Below are positions 7,703 to 14,948 of a stretch of 64,000 bases of DNA, piece after piece. The stretch is from Streptomyces spinoverrucosus. GTDB lineage: Bacteria > Actinomycetota > Actinomycetes > Streptomycetales > Streptomycetaceae. The DNA is taken from assembly GCF_015712165.1 (NCBI RefSeq), contig NZ_JADPZX010000001.1, positions 5,592,001 to 5,656,000 on the forward strand. The letters run 5' to 3'. The notes beneath the pieces were generated by a model, which was not told the origin of the DNA, ran no database searches, and saw nothing but the letters and a program-made list of their open reading frames with translations. Made by a program: the position numbers and the translations under genes. Position 1 is the stretch's first letter. Each line of letters opens with the position of its first letter.

Positions 7703-8445
7703 CCAGCCCCGACACGGAAGCCGAGCACGTGGAAGCCACCAACCTCCTGTACCGCGATCCGGCACTCTACGACGTGGTCCAGTCCGACAGCACGAGCGCC
7801 GGAATGTGCCAAACCCTGATCGAGCGGCACAGGCCGGATGCCCGGACCCTGGTCGACTTCGGATGCGGTACCGGGCGAGACCTGGAGATCTTGGCCAAGC
7901 GCTTCGAGTGCATCGGCGTGGACCTCCAGCCCGGCATGGTCGACTACGCCCACCAGGCCCGGCCGGGGCTGGACATCCGCACCGGCGACATGCGCACCGT
8001 GCGACTCGGCAGCCGCATGGACGTGGTGACCTGTATGGGCAACAGCCTCGCCTACGTGCACGACAACGAGGCGATCAGCCAGGTCTTCGCCACCTTCGCC
8101 GCCCACGCCCGGCCAGGAGCGCTCCTCGTGCTGTGTTCCCCCGTCGCCCCGATCACCCGGACCGAGCCGACCACCGCCACGGTCGACACCCCGACGGGCC
8201 CCGCGACCGTCACCATCCGCCACACGTGGGACCTGCGGACCCAGATCAACACCATGCACCGGCACTGGAGTCTCCCCTCGGGCGACGAGGCCCGAGACGA
8301 GATCCGCAGACGCGTCCTGTACCCCCGCGAACTGGAACGCTATGCGGAGGGCGCCGGCTTCGAGGTCCTGGACATGCTCGACGGCACAGGGACAGGGCTT
8401 ACCGGCCCCACCGCATACACGGTGGCCCGACAAACTCCGCGGTGA
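7699..8445 (+). CDS. SAM-dependent class I methyltransferase
   Basis: This 248-aa protein starts at GTG 7699, overlapping the synthase stop. Motif I, LVDFGCGTGRDLEIL, and the acidic residue ending the next strand (CIGVDLQPGMV) define the SAM pocket, followed by VTCMGNSLAYV and a C-terminal substrate-binding half. It resembles the small-molecule/peptide methyltransferases of glycine-sarcosine/UbiE type. Coupling to the synthase suggests it modifies the same product. Core-repeat copy 3 begins 45 bp after its stop, so the locus ends here. Confidence 0.78.
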   Translation: MTSPDTEAEHVEATNLLYRDPALYDVVQSDSTSAGMCQTLIERHRPDARTLVDFGCGTGRDLEILAKRFECIGVDLQPGMVDYAHQARPGLDIRTGDMRTVRLGSRMDVVTCMGNSLAYVHDNEAISQVFATFAAHARPGALLVLCSPVAPITRTEPTTATVDTPTGPATVTIRHTWDLRTQINTMHRHWSLPSGDEARDEIRRRVLYPRELERYAEGAGFEVLDMLDGTGTGLTGPTAYTVARQTPR

Positions 8446-8489
8446 CCAGCGGGAGACGAGCAACGGCACCAGCACCAGCCGCCCGGCCC

Positions 8490-8660
8490 CTGACGGCAGT
8501 AGCGACGGCAACAACCACGGATTTCCCCGCACAACGACGGACACCAGCGGAACGCAAATCACGTGCTGACCTGCAAAGAAGCAGGTAGAGCGGGTCCGCG
8601 CAGCACACGTACTATGTGCTGGCAGGCGCCACCACACCGGTACTCGTTCACAACTGCAAT
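8490..8660 (+). repeat. Core repeat and toxin-cassette leader, copy 3
   Basis: This has the same parts as the 967 copy: TGACGGCAGTAG (8491-8502), CGACGGCAAC, a run with GACGGACACC, then the inverted repeat GACCTGC (8568-8574)/GCAGGT (8581-8586) with a 6-nt A-rich loop. It then enters the HTYYVLAG...LVHNCN coding tail. An in-frame TAG (8586-8588), 10 codons before the toxin GTG, again prevents fusion to upstream sequence. The two leaders differ by small substitutions and a short insertion, so they are related but not recent duplicates. Confidence 0.8.
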
Positions 8661-9083
8661 GTTGGTGATATCGCTGACGGGCTTCCGGCGCGCGCGAGTG
8701 GTGACCCCGCGGTCGGGCAGGTCGTGAATATCGGCGACTCGGGCGCGTCCAGGGTGGGGGCTCCGTTCAAGAGCGGGCACTCTTCCTCTTCGGATGACAT
8801 CAACCAGTTCCTGATGGATTCACCGGACATAGCGAATCCGGCGAGTGGGCCCCATGCGTCAATCACTCACGTGGAGACCAAGCTTGCTTGGCGTATGCGA
8901 CAAGCTGGCGTAACGTCACTAGATGTCGTGATCAACCATTCTGGCGGACCTTGCACGGGAAGGTTCTCGTGCTCGTCAGCGGTCCCGGCGATCCTTCCCC
9001 AAGGTTCGAGCATGACGGTCTGGTTCAGAGGCGCAGCGGGTAGCGTGCAGAGCGTCACGCTCCATGGCCGGGCGCGGGGATGA
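8616..9083 (+). CDS. Second orphan toxin module, DddA/SCP1.201-like deaminase
   Basis: A 155-residue frame beginning inside the pre-toxin tail (LAGATTPVLVHNC). The deaminase core is recognisable: THVETKLAWRMR gives the catalytic H85 and E87, followed by LDVVINHSGGPC. Zinc ligands are C113 and C119 (PCTGRFSC), then AVPAILPQGSSMTVWF. This spacing of the PC...C pair fits the SCP1.201/DddA class better than the first cassette does. As there, no delivery domain precedes it. The next gene, 18 bp downstream, encodes an Imm1-like protein, the immunity type I associate with this toxin group. Confidence 0.78.
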   Translation: MLAGATTPVLVHNCNVGDIADGLPARASGDPAVGQVVNIGDSGASRVGAPFKSGHSSSSDDINQFLMDSPDIANPASGPHASITHVETKLAWRMRQAGVTSLDVVINHSGGPCTGRFSCSSAVPAILPQGSSMTVWFRGAAGSVQSVTLHGRARG

Positions 9084-9101
9084 TCAGGAAAGTGAGGGGC
9101 C

Positions 9102-9659
9102 GTGTTTCTGAGCGTATTTTTCAAGGGCGAGTGGCGCTACGCCGAGAGTCCGGTCGAGACGTCACGGCTTGTCGTCGAAGTCATGGAGGGCTTGCAGGGG
9201 GAAGAGGAGGCTGAAGGCTCCTACTATCCCGGCGAAGATGCCTGGTTCTGCATTGCTGATCGACGGCATAGCGAAACCGACCCGGTGGCGGCGAGCAATC
9301 TGCGCGTGGCCATCAATCGACGCCATGGGTATGGGGCTCTGGTCTGGTTCGTTGATGAGAAATTCCCTAAAGGGGGAGGGGTTTATGATTCTGTTTGGAT
9401 TTCCGATAATCCCGAACCTCTTGATTTCGATCCACGCGTTGTGTCGGATCCTGGGTATCCGCTCTTCCATGACCCGACCAGCACTCTGCCGGTCTCCCGA
9501 ATTCAGGCTGCGGTGGAGGAATTCTGTCGACTGCGTTCGGGGAATCGACCTGAGTGCATCAACTGGGTTGCCGGTCACATGAACGGGCAGCGCCTCGACC
9601 GGCCGTCCGTGGTCGAGGTCGTCGAGGATCCAGAAATCGACTGGGACAGCCTCCGATAG
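9102..9659 (+). CDS. Imm1-family immunity protein
   Basis: This 185-aa protein starts at GTG 9102 after a GAGGGG site. It opens with FFKGEWRYAESPVE, then a central YGALVWFVDEKF and VYDSVWISDN, and ends with ECINWVAGHMNGQRLD, which matches my memory of the Imm1 pattern in Streptomyces. Imm1 proteins neutralise deaminase toxins, so it should protect against the preceding gene product in the cytoplasm. Codon usage is less G+C-rich in its middle part, as in the first cassette. Core repeats or IS remnants flank the gene pair on both sides. Confidence 0.8.
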   Translation: MFLSVFFKGEWRYAESPVETSRLVVEVMEGLQGEEEAEGSYYPGEDAWFCIADRRHSETDPVAASNLRVAINRRHGYGALVWFVDEKFPKGGGVYDSVWISDNPEPLDFDPRVVSDPGYPLFHDPTSTLPVSRIQAAVEEFCRLRSGNRPECINWVAGHMNGQRLDRPSVVEVVEDPEIDWDSLR

Positions 9660-9734
9660 CTGCGTCCCACCGTGCCCGGTGGTGCGGCTGCGAGCTTGGC
9701 GCAGTCCTGGCCTTGCTCAGATGCCGTGAGCTGA

Positions 9735-9790
9735 CGCTGAGGTTGAAAGGGCAGGGTGACGGCGGGCGTTGGCGGTGCTACATCCTCGTC
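9735..9790 (+). mobile_element. 56-bp remnant of the IS630 element end
   Basis: This stretch equals, base for base, the reverse complement of the IS right end at 3679-3734: terminal repeat plus the start of the upstream region of orfA. Beyond 9790 the match stops abruptly. The base pairs just outside the terminus read CTGA, like the TTGA beside the full element, so both insertions used the same kind of site. Only one end remains; the rest was deleted. Confidence 0.85.
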
Positions 9791-9984
9791 GGGTCGTTGC
9801 CGTCGTCGCTGGTCGGCTCCTGGCCGGCAGGACCGTCGAGCCCGGTGCTGCGGGTGTCGATGGCGTCGCGCTGGAGGCGGAGTCGGACATGGGCGTAGAC
9901 GGTGGCTGTGACGCCGGTGGGGGCGTGGCCGAGGAGTTCCTTGATCACGCTCGCGGCGGCGAATCCTCGTGTCAGCAGGTGGGA
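9778..9984 (-). pseudogene. C-terminal fragment of a tyrosine recombinase (integrase)
   Basis: Read on the minus strand, this frame encodes ASVIKELLGHAPTGVTATVY then AHVRLRLQRDAID, the C-terminal signature of actinophage/ICE tyrosine integrases, with the catalytic LLGH histidine and the VYAH tyrosine. There is no catalytic domain upstream of it. The last codons (TRM, stop) come from the IS remnant, showing that the insertion cut the gene's 3' end. It is the only trace of the enzyme that may have built this island. Confidence 0.75.
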
Positions 9985-10060
9985 GCGCCCGTATGCTGGC
10001 CACGTACCGCCTGCTGAGGTCACACCGAGACTTGCCGGTCGGACGAGGAGGTGAAAGGGC

Positions 10061-10624
10061 ATGAGCGTTGCCATTGACCACACCGGGCCCTGGACCGTAG
10101 CCGATGTCCTGGCCCTGCCCGAAGACCGCACGATCCGCTACGAGCTGCTGGGGGAGTCGCTCGTGATGTCCCCCGCACCTGGCGTCCGTCACCAGCGGGC
10201 CTCTTTCCGCCTCCACGTCGCCCTGGACGCGGCCGCTCGGGCCGTCGGCGCGCCGGTGGAGATCCTGGAGGGCGTCAACGTCGTCCTGCCGTCCGGACTG
10301 GTCGTGCCCGACCTGGTCGTGGCCGACGCCGGCGCGACTGCCGAGGACCCCGCCACCGTCGACATCGACGCGGTCCAGCTTGTCGTCGAACTCGTCTCCC
10401 CCGGCAACCGCACCATGGACCGCAAGGTCAAGCCCATGCTGTACGCGGAGGCCGCCGTCCCGCGCTTCTGGCGCGTGGAGTTCGACCCGGCCCCGATGCT
10501 CGCCGTCTACGAACTGGAAGGCGGCCGGTACGTGGAGCGGGCGACCGCACTCGCGGGCGCGACCACCAACCTGGACGCCCCGTTCCCCGTTGCGATCGAC
10601 CCGGCTGGACTCACCCGGCAGTAG
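10061..10624 (+). CDS. Uma2-family (DUF820) nuclease-fold protein
   Basis: This 187-aa protein follows a GGAGGTGA ribosome site. Uma2 proteins have a PD-(D/E)XK-type nuclease fold. Here YELLGESLVMSPAP opens the domain, SGLVVPDLVVAD supplies the acidic PD motif, and VQLVVELVSPGNRTMDRKVK supplies the ExxS/K part. Such genes are numerous in Streptomyces and often sit on mobile islands; their physiological role is unknown. Core-repeat copy 4 begins 2 bp after its stop. Confidence 0.85.
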   Translation: MSVAIDHTGPWTVADVLALPEDRTIRYELLGESLVMSPAPGVRHQRASFRLHVALDAAARAVGAPVEILEGVNVVLPSGLVVPDLVVADAGATAEDPATVDIDAVQLVVELVSPGNRTMDRKVKPMLYAEAAVPRFWRVEFDPAPMLAVYELEGGRYVERATALAGATTNLDAPFPVAIDPAGLTRQ

Positions 10625-10626
10625 AT

Positions 10627-10680
10627 GCCGTCTGACGGCAGCGCTGACGGGCAACCGGACCCGTCAGTGGCGGACACCAG
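10627..10680 (+). repeat. Core repeat copy 4 (degenerate), island right border
   Basis: CTGACGGCAG and CTGACGGGCAACCGGAC followed by GGCGGACACCAGCGG correspond in order to the core of copies 1 and 3. It lies at the junction with ordinary chromosome (LysR/EamA genes). Confidence 0.5.
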
Positions 10681-10940
10681 CGGGAGGGTCTCTATCGCTG
10701 GAACAGGTCGTCAGGGCCTACCCTCGGCCGTTTCCGCGCCACGACAAGGGACGCCCACCGGCCGTGGTGGAGATGGAGGACAGTCCGCAGCCACGTGGTT
10801 GGAGGGCCTGCAGGCCAAGGCGGCGGATCCCAGCGCCCTGTCGGCTGCGGGCCACCACCAGATCGCCCAGCACCAGTTCGCCGAAGTCCGGAACGTCCTC
10901 GTGGCCCGAGGGGTTCCCCCGAGCAGCAGCCGCGCGAACG
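10681..10940. other. Intergenic region at the island border
   Basis: This stretch of about 260 bp between the last core repeat and the LysR gene holds no gene that I recognise. One frame (around 10785-10930) has a protein-like composition without a start or ribosome site and may be a worn gene fragment. Confidence 0.35.
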
Positions 10941-11867
10941 TCAGGCCCCCTGAGCACCCCGCCGCCCCGACACCCCCGCCCAGTGGGCCCGCAGGGTGCG
11001 TACCGTCTCCGCGATCGCCGGACGGCGGGCCGCGCCCTCGCGCCACAGCGCGTACAGGCGGCGTACGGGCAGCGGGTCCAGCGCCACCTCCACCACCCCC
11101 TCCGGCAGCGGACCCCGCCCCAGTCGGGGGATCAGGGCGACGCCCAGGCCCGCCGCGACCAGGGCGACCAGCGTCGGGTTCTCCTCCGCCGTGTGGACGA
11201 GGTCCGGCTCGTGGCCGGCCGTGCGCAGGGTGCGGACCAGCCAGTCGTGGCAGACCCGGCCCGGCGGTTGGCACACCCACCGCTCACCGCCCAGTTCCTC
11301 CCGCCGTACGGCCGTACGCCCCGCGAAGGGGTGACCCGAGGGCACGAGCAGGTCGCACAGGTCGTCCCCGATGACCGCCTGCTCCACACCCGCCGGGGCG
11401 GGCAGCGGCGCGATGTCCCAGTCGTGGGCGACGGCGACGTCGACGGCGCCCTTGGCCACGAGGTCGACCGACAGGTGCGGGTCGACCTCGGTGAGCCGGG
11501 CGTCCAGGGCCGGGTGCCGCTTCGCCAGGTCGGCGAGGACGGGCGGCAGCAGCCCGCGCGCCGCCGACGGGAACGCCGCCACGCTCAGCCGCCCGGCGGG
11601 CAGCCCCCGCCGCTCCTCCAGCTCGGTCTCCGCCCGCTCCACGATCGCCAGCAACTCACCCGCGACGGCGACGAGTTGATGCGCCTCGGCGGTCAGCCGT
11701 ACACCCCGACCCTCCCGCTCCAGCAGGACCGTCCGCGTCTCCCGTTCCAGCTTGGCGATCTGCTGGGAGACGGCGGACGGCGTGTAGCCGAGCGCGGCGG
11801 CCGCGGCGCCGACCGTGCCGTGGACGGACACGGCGTGCAGGGCGCGCAGGCGTTGCAGGTCGAGCAT
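10941..11867 (-). CDS. LysR-family transcriptional regulator
   Basis: The 308-aa form starting at ATG 11867 (MLDLQRLRALHAV) is preferred, since LysR proteins begin just before the HTH; an ATG 5 codons upstream is possible. The winged HTH spans residues 3-60 (HGTVGAAAAALGYTPSAVSQ), followed by the effector domain (RLSVAAFPSAARGLLPPVL, HPFAGRTAVRREEL, LVAAGLGVALIPRL). It is divergent from the EamA exporter gene, a classic arrangement in which LysR controls its neighbour in response to the transported compound. The ligand is unknown. Confidence 0.88.
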   Translation of the reverse strand: MLDLQRLRALHAVSVHGTVGAAAAALGYTPSAVSQQIAKLERETRTVLLEREGRGVRLTAEAHQLVAVAGELLAIVERAETELEERRGLPAGRLSVAAFPSAARGLLPPVLADLAKRHPALDARLTEVDPHLSVDLVAKGAVDVAVAHDWDIAPLPAPAGVEQAVIGDDLCDLLVPSGHPFAGRTAVRREELGGERWVCQPPGRVCHDWLVRTLRTAGHEPDLVHTAEENPTLVALVAAGLGVALIPRLGRGPLPEGVVEVALDPLPVRRLYALWREGAARRPAIAETVRTLRAHWAGVSGRRGAQGA

Positions 11868-11964
11868 GGTCCCTCCGGTCATCCCCAGTGCTTAGCGTTG
11901 CTTCATCCAACCATGCAGCAAACATCGCTGGTGCTTCATGATCGGGCGGGCGATCCTCGTCGGT

Positions 11965-12879
11965 ATGCGCCCTGCCCATCTCCTCCTCGCCGCCCTCGTC
12001 GCCGCCGTCTGGGGCGTCAACTTCACCGTCATCGAGATCGGCCTCGATCACTTTCCGCCCCTCCTCTTCTCCGCCCTGCGTTTCCTGGTGGCCGCAGTCC
12101 CCGCCGTGTTCCTCGTGGGGCGGCCGAAGGTGGCGTGGAAGTGGATCGTGGCAGTGGGACTCGCCCTCGGCGTGGCGAAGTTCGGGCTGCTGTTCGTGGG
12201 GATGGACGCGGGGATGCCGGCCGGGCTGTCGTCGCTGGTGCTGCAGATCCAGGCCGTGTTCACAGCGTTGATCGCCTTCCTCGCGCTGGGCGAACGGCCC
12301 ACCGGCATCCGGGCGCTGGGGATGCTGGTGGCCCTCGGCGGCATCGCAGTCGCCGCCGTCGACGAAGGCACCTCCGGCCCCCTCACCGCCTTCGCCCTGG
12401 TGATCGCCGCGGCGGCCTGCTGGGGCGCCTCCAACGTCCTCACCCGCAAAGCCGCACCCCCGGACGCGCTCAACTTCATGGTGTGGGTCAGCACGGTCCC
12501 CGTCCTGCCCCTCCTCGCCCTGTCCCTCCTCCTGGAGGGCCCCACCAGGGACTACGACGCCCTGCGTGCCCTCGACTGGCAGGGCGCAGGCACCGTCGTC
12601 TACGTCGCCTGGGTCACCACGGTGTTCGGCTTCGGCGCCTGGGGCTGGCTGCTGCGCCGCCACCCGGCCTCCACCGTCGCGCCCTTCTCGCTGCTGGTCC
12701 CGGCCTTCGGCATGACGTCGGCGGCGGTGTTTCTCGGCGAGTCGATGACGCCGCTGCGCTGGTGCGCGGCCGTGCTGCTGGTGGGCGGCGTGGCTCTGAC
12801 CTCGGTTGCGCCCCGGCGATCTCTGGCGGTCCATGCCGTGGACCGCCCGGCACGCCCGGTGGACGCGAGCCGGTCATGA
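11965..12879 (+). CDS. EamA/DMT-family transporter
   Basis: This 304-aa integral membrane protein from ATG 11965 has about ten hydrophobic helices arranged as two EamA repeats (first: LLAALVAAVWGVNFTVIEIG to ALGMLVALGGIAVAA; second: AFALVIAAAACWGASNVLTR to LLVGGVALTS). Members export amino acids or other metabolites. The cytoplasmic tail is basic. It is probably regulated by the divergent LysR protein. An in-frame start 9 codons upstream is less likely because it would add residues before the first helix. Confidence 0.85.
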   Translation: MRPAHLLLAALVAAVWGVNFTVIEIGLDHFPPLLFSALRFLVAAVPAVFLVGRPKVAWKWIVAVGLALGVAKFGLLFVGMDAGMPAGLSSLVLQIQAVFTALIAFLALGERPTGIRALGMLVALGGIAVAAVDEGTSGPLTAFALVIAAAACWGASNVLTRKAAPPDALNFMVWVSTVPVLPLLALSLLLEGPTRDYDALRALDWQGAGTVVYVAWVTTVFGFGAWGWLLRRHPASTVAPFSLLVPAFGMTSAAVFLGESMTPLRWCAAVLLVGGVALTSVAPRRSLAVHAVDRPARPVDASRS

Positions 12880-13089
12880 CGGCACCACCTACCGGTTCGA
12901 CGCCCGCTCACCGTCCGGGCGGCGGGCGTCCAGCGCGGCGAGGTGACGGTCCCCGGCCTCGGGAAGGGCGCGCTCCTGGGCGCCCTGGCCTTCGTCGGCG
13001 TTCCCGGCTTCCACGAGGCGTTCGCGGAGCTGCGCGGCCGCCTGCTCGGCTGACCGGGTCCGCGGCCGACCCCCGAGGCGGGGGCGAGA
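12880..13089 (+). other. Gene-like remnant after the transporter
   Basis: The frame directly after the EamA stop stays open to TGA 13051-13053 and reads, near its end, RGEVTVPGLGKGALLGALAF and PGFHEAFAELRGRLLG. That looks like the tail of a real protein but has no start or ribosome site. I do not recognise the family; it is probably the 3' remnant of a deleted gene. Confidence 0.3.
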
Positions 13090-13890
13090 TCAGGCCGAGT
13101 CGTTGAGCAGACGGGCCAGGTGCTCGTGGCCCGCGCCCAGCAGCTCGGGCAGCGGGGCCGCCGCCTCGTACCAGCGCTTCTCGTACTCCCAGCACAGCCA
13201 GCCGTCCCAGTGGTGCCGGGAGAGGAGCTCCACGGTCTCGGCCAGCGGGAGGACTCCGGCGCCCAGCGGCAGCGGGGTGGTGTCGTCGGCGGAGGCGATG
13301 TCCTTGACCTGGACATAGCCGAGGTACGGGGAGAGGGCCGCGTAGGTCTCCGAGGGCTGTTCGCCGCCCAGCCAGGTGTGCATCACGTCCCACAGCGCCC
13401 CGACCTGGCGGTGGCCGACCAGGCCCAGGATCCGGATCGCGTCGGCGCCGGTGCGGTGCGAGTCGTGGGTTTCGAGCAGGATGCGTACACCCGCCTCGGT
13501 GGCGTACTCGGCGGCCGTGCCCAGGCGGCGGGCGGCGGTCGCGTCGGCCTCCTGCGGAGTCTGCTCCGCCGTACCGCCGGGGAAGACCCTCACGTACGGG
13601 GCGCCCAGGTCGCGGGCCAGGTCGAGCAGGGCGCGCAGCTCGCCCAGCACGGGCTCGTCGTCGCCCGGCGCGGCCACGCGCGCGTACCCCGCGATGCCGA
13701 GCAGCTCGACGCCGGACGCCTTGAACTCGGCGGCGGTGTCCGCCCGTTCGGCGGCCCCGATGCCGGGGTGCACCGGCTCCTCGGGGTGCGCACGCAGCTC
13801 CACACCGTGGTAGCCGTGCTCGGTCGCGAGTCGGAGGACGTCCGGCAGGGGGAGGCCGGGGACACCGAGGGTGGAGAACGCCAGCTTCAT
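13090..13890 (-). CDS. Sugar phosphate isomerase/epimerase (xylose isomerase-like TIM barrel)
   Basis: This 266-aa protein starts at ATG 13890 (MKLAFSTLGVPGLPLPDVLR). It has the AP-endonuclease-2/TIM-barrel pattern: GYHGVELRA, VRILLETHDSHRTG (metal-binding Glu), GALWDVMHTWLGGE, YVQVKDIAS and WDGWLCWEYEKRW with the final metal-binding Glu. The family isomerises or epimerises sugars and inositols; the exact substrate is unknown. It is probably monocistronic; the next minus-strand gene upstream ends 32 bp away. Confidence 0.85.
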   Translation of the reverse strand: MKLAFSTLGVPGLPLPDVLRLATEHGYHGVELRAHPEEPVHPGIGAAERADTAAEFKASGVELLGIAGYARVAAPGDDEPVLGELRALLDLARDLGAPYVRVFPGGTAEQTPQEADATAARRLGTAAEYATEAGVRILLETHDSHRTGADAIRILGLVGHRQVGALWDVMHTWLGGEQPSETYAALSPYLGYVQVKDIASADDTTPLPLGAGVLPLAETVELLSRHHWDGWLCWEYEKRWYEAAAPLPELLGAGHEHLARLLNDSA

Positions 13891-13922
13891 GTATCCAGCT
13901 TCATACACACGGCCCCTTCCCG

Positions 13923-14855
13923 TCACTCCGGTGTCCCTCGCAGGTTCACGCGCCAGTCCTGGCCCACCAGGTCCTTGCCGAACGAGCGGTGCGGCTTCTC
14001 GGCGACGAGGACGAAACCGTGCCGCTGGTAGACGCGGCGGGCGGCGGTCAGGACGTCGTTCGTCCAGAGCACCAGGTCGCGGTAGCCGACCCCGCGCGCG
14101 AAGTCGATGACCGACCGCACCAGCCGGTCGCCGATGCCGAGACCCCGCGCGTCCGGTTCGACCAGCAGCAGACGCAGCCGAGCGGTGGCGGGCGCCTCGT
14201 CCCGTACGCACATCACACACCCGACCGGCCGTCCGTCCAGCTCGGCGATCCACACCCGCTCCAGGTGCGGGTCGTGGTCCTCGGCGAAATCCGCGACGAT
14301 CCGGGCGACCAGCCCCTCGTAGTCGGTGTTCCAGCCGTACTCGGCGGCGTACAGCGCGGCGTTGCGCTGCACGATCCAGCCCAGGTCGCCGGGGCCGGGC
14401 TCGCGCAGCACCACGTCCTCGGGGCGCGGTGCCCGCTCGGCGCCCAGGATCGCCCGTACCGTCCGCAGCGCCTCGGCGAGCCGCCCCCGCTCCTCGGGCG
14501 GCACGTGGGCCACCAGCGCCCCGACCGTCTCCCGGGCCCGCTCGTCCAGCAGGTCTGCGGCTTCGCGGCCGCGCGCCGTGAGGGTGATCCGGCGGCGGCG
14601 CGGATCCCGCTCCGAGGGCGCCCGCTCGATCAGCCCGTCCTGCTCGAACTTGTTCAGGATCCGGCTCAGATACCCGGCGTCCAGATGCAGTTCTGTGCGC
14701 AGGTCGGCGGCGTCCGTGCGCGGGGAGTGCGCGAGCTCGTACAGGACGCGGGACTCGGTGAGGGTGTACGGGGCGTACAGGTGGCGGCCGTAGTCGAGGG
14801 CGCCGATGAGGTTGGTGTAGAAGCGGTTGAAGGAGCGGATGTCCTGGACGGTCAT
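13923..14855 (-). CDS. Bifunctional MarR-type regulator / GNAT acetyltransferase
   Basis: A 310-aa fusion. Residues 1-145 form a MarR winged helix (YTLTESRVLYELAHS, LHLDAGYLSRILNKFEQDGL, ERDPRRRRITLTARG). Residues 150-310 form a GNAT domain with the acetyl-CoA loop in RGLGIGDRLVRSVIDFA and the C-terminal RRVYQRHGFVLVAEKPH. This fusion is widespread in actinobacteria and suggests a regulator that acetylates a small molecule or protein it senses. A short palindrome at 14883, upstream of the start, could be its own operator. Confidence 0.88.
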   Translation of the reverse strand: MTVQDIRSFNRFYTNLIGALDYGRHLYAPYTLTESRVLYELAHSPRTDAADLRTELHLDAGYLSRILNKFEQDGLIERAPSERDPRRRRITLTARGREAADLLDERARETVGALVAHVPPEERGRLAEALRTVRAILGAERAPRPEDVVLREPGPGDLGWIVQRNAALYAAEYGWNTDYEGLVARIVADFAEDHDPHLERVWIAELDGRPVGCVMCVRDEAPATARLRLLLVEPDARGLGIGDRLVRSVIDFARGVGYRDLVLWTNDVLTAARRVYQRHGFVLVAEKPHRSFGKDLVGQDWRVNLRGTPE

Positions 14856-14882
14856 GATCGGCCCCGAAAGCTCTGGGATGGT

Positions 14883-14893
14883 TGACTCAGTCA
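14883..14893. promoter_or_regulatory. Candidate operator upstream of the MarR/GNAT gene
   Basis: TGACTCAGTCA is a perfect odd-centred palindrome, located 28 bp upstream of the start codon of the MarR-type gene, where an autoregulatory site would be expected. Confidence 0.35.
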
Positions 14894-14948
14894 GAGGTTT
14901 CCCTGGGTCGAGCCTAGGCCGATGCCGCTCCCTCGTCCATGCCCCCGC

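Noticed and set aside
6037..8445. Interpretation of the small operon as a lasso-peptide cluster
   Set aside because: There is no B-type protease or RRE protein, the leader lacks the YxxP-type signature, and the tail has no suitable Gly1/Asp ring spacing; only the synthase-like enzyme is shared.
10380..13106. A 908-codon frame running through the Uma2, LysR and EamA genes
   Set aside because: It crosses three well-supported genes in other frames, is extremely rich in Arg/Pro/Gly, and has no ribosome site.
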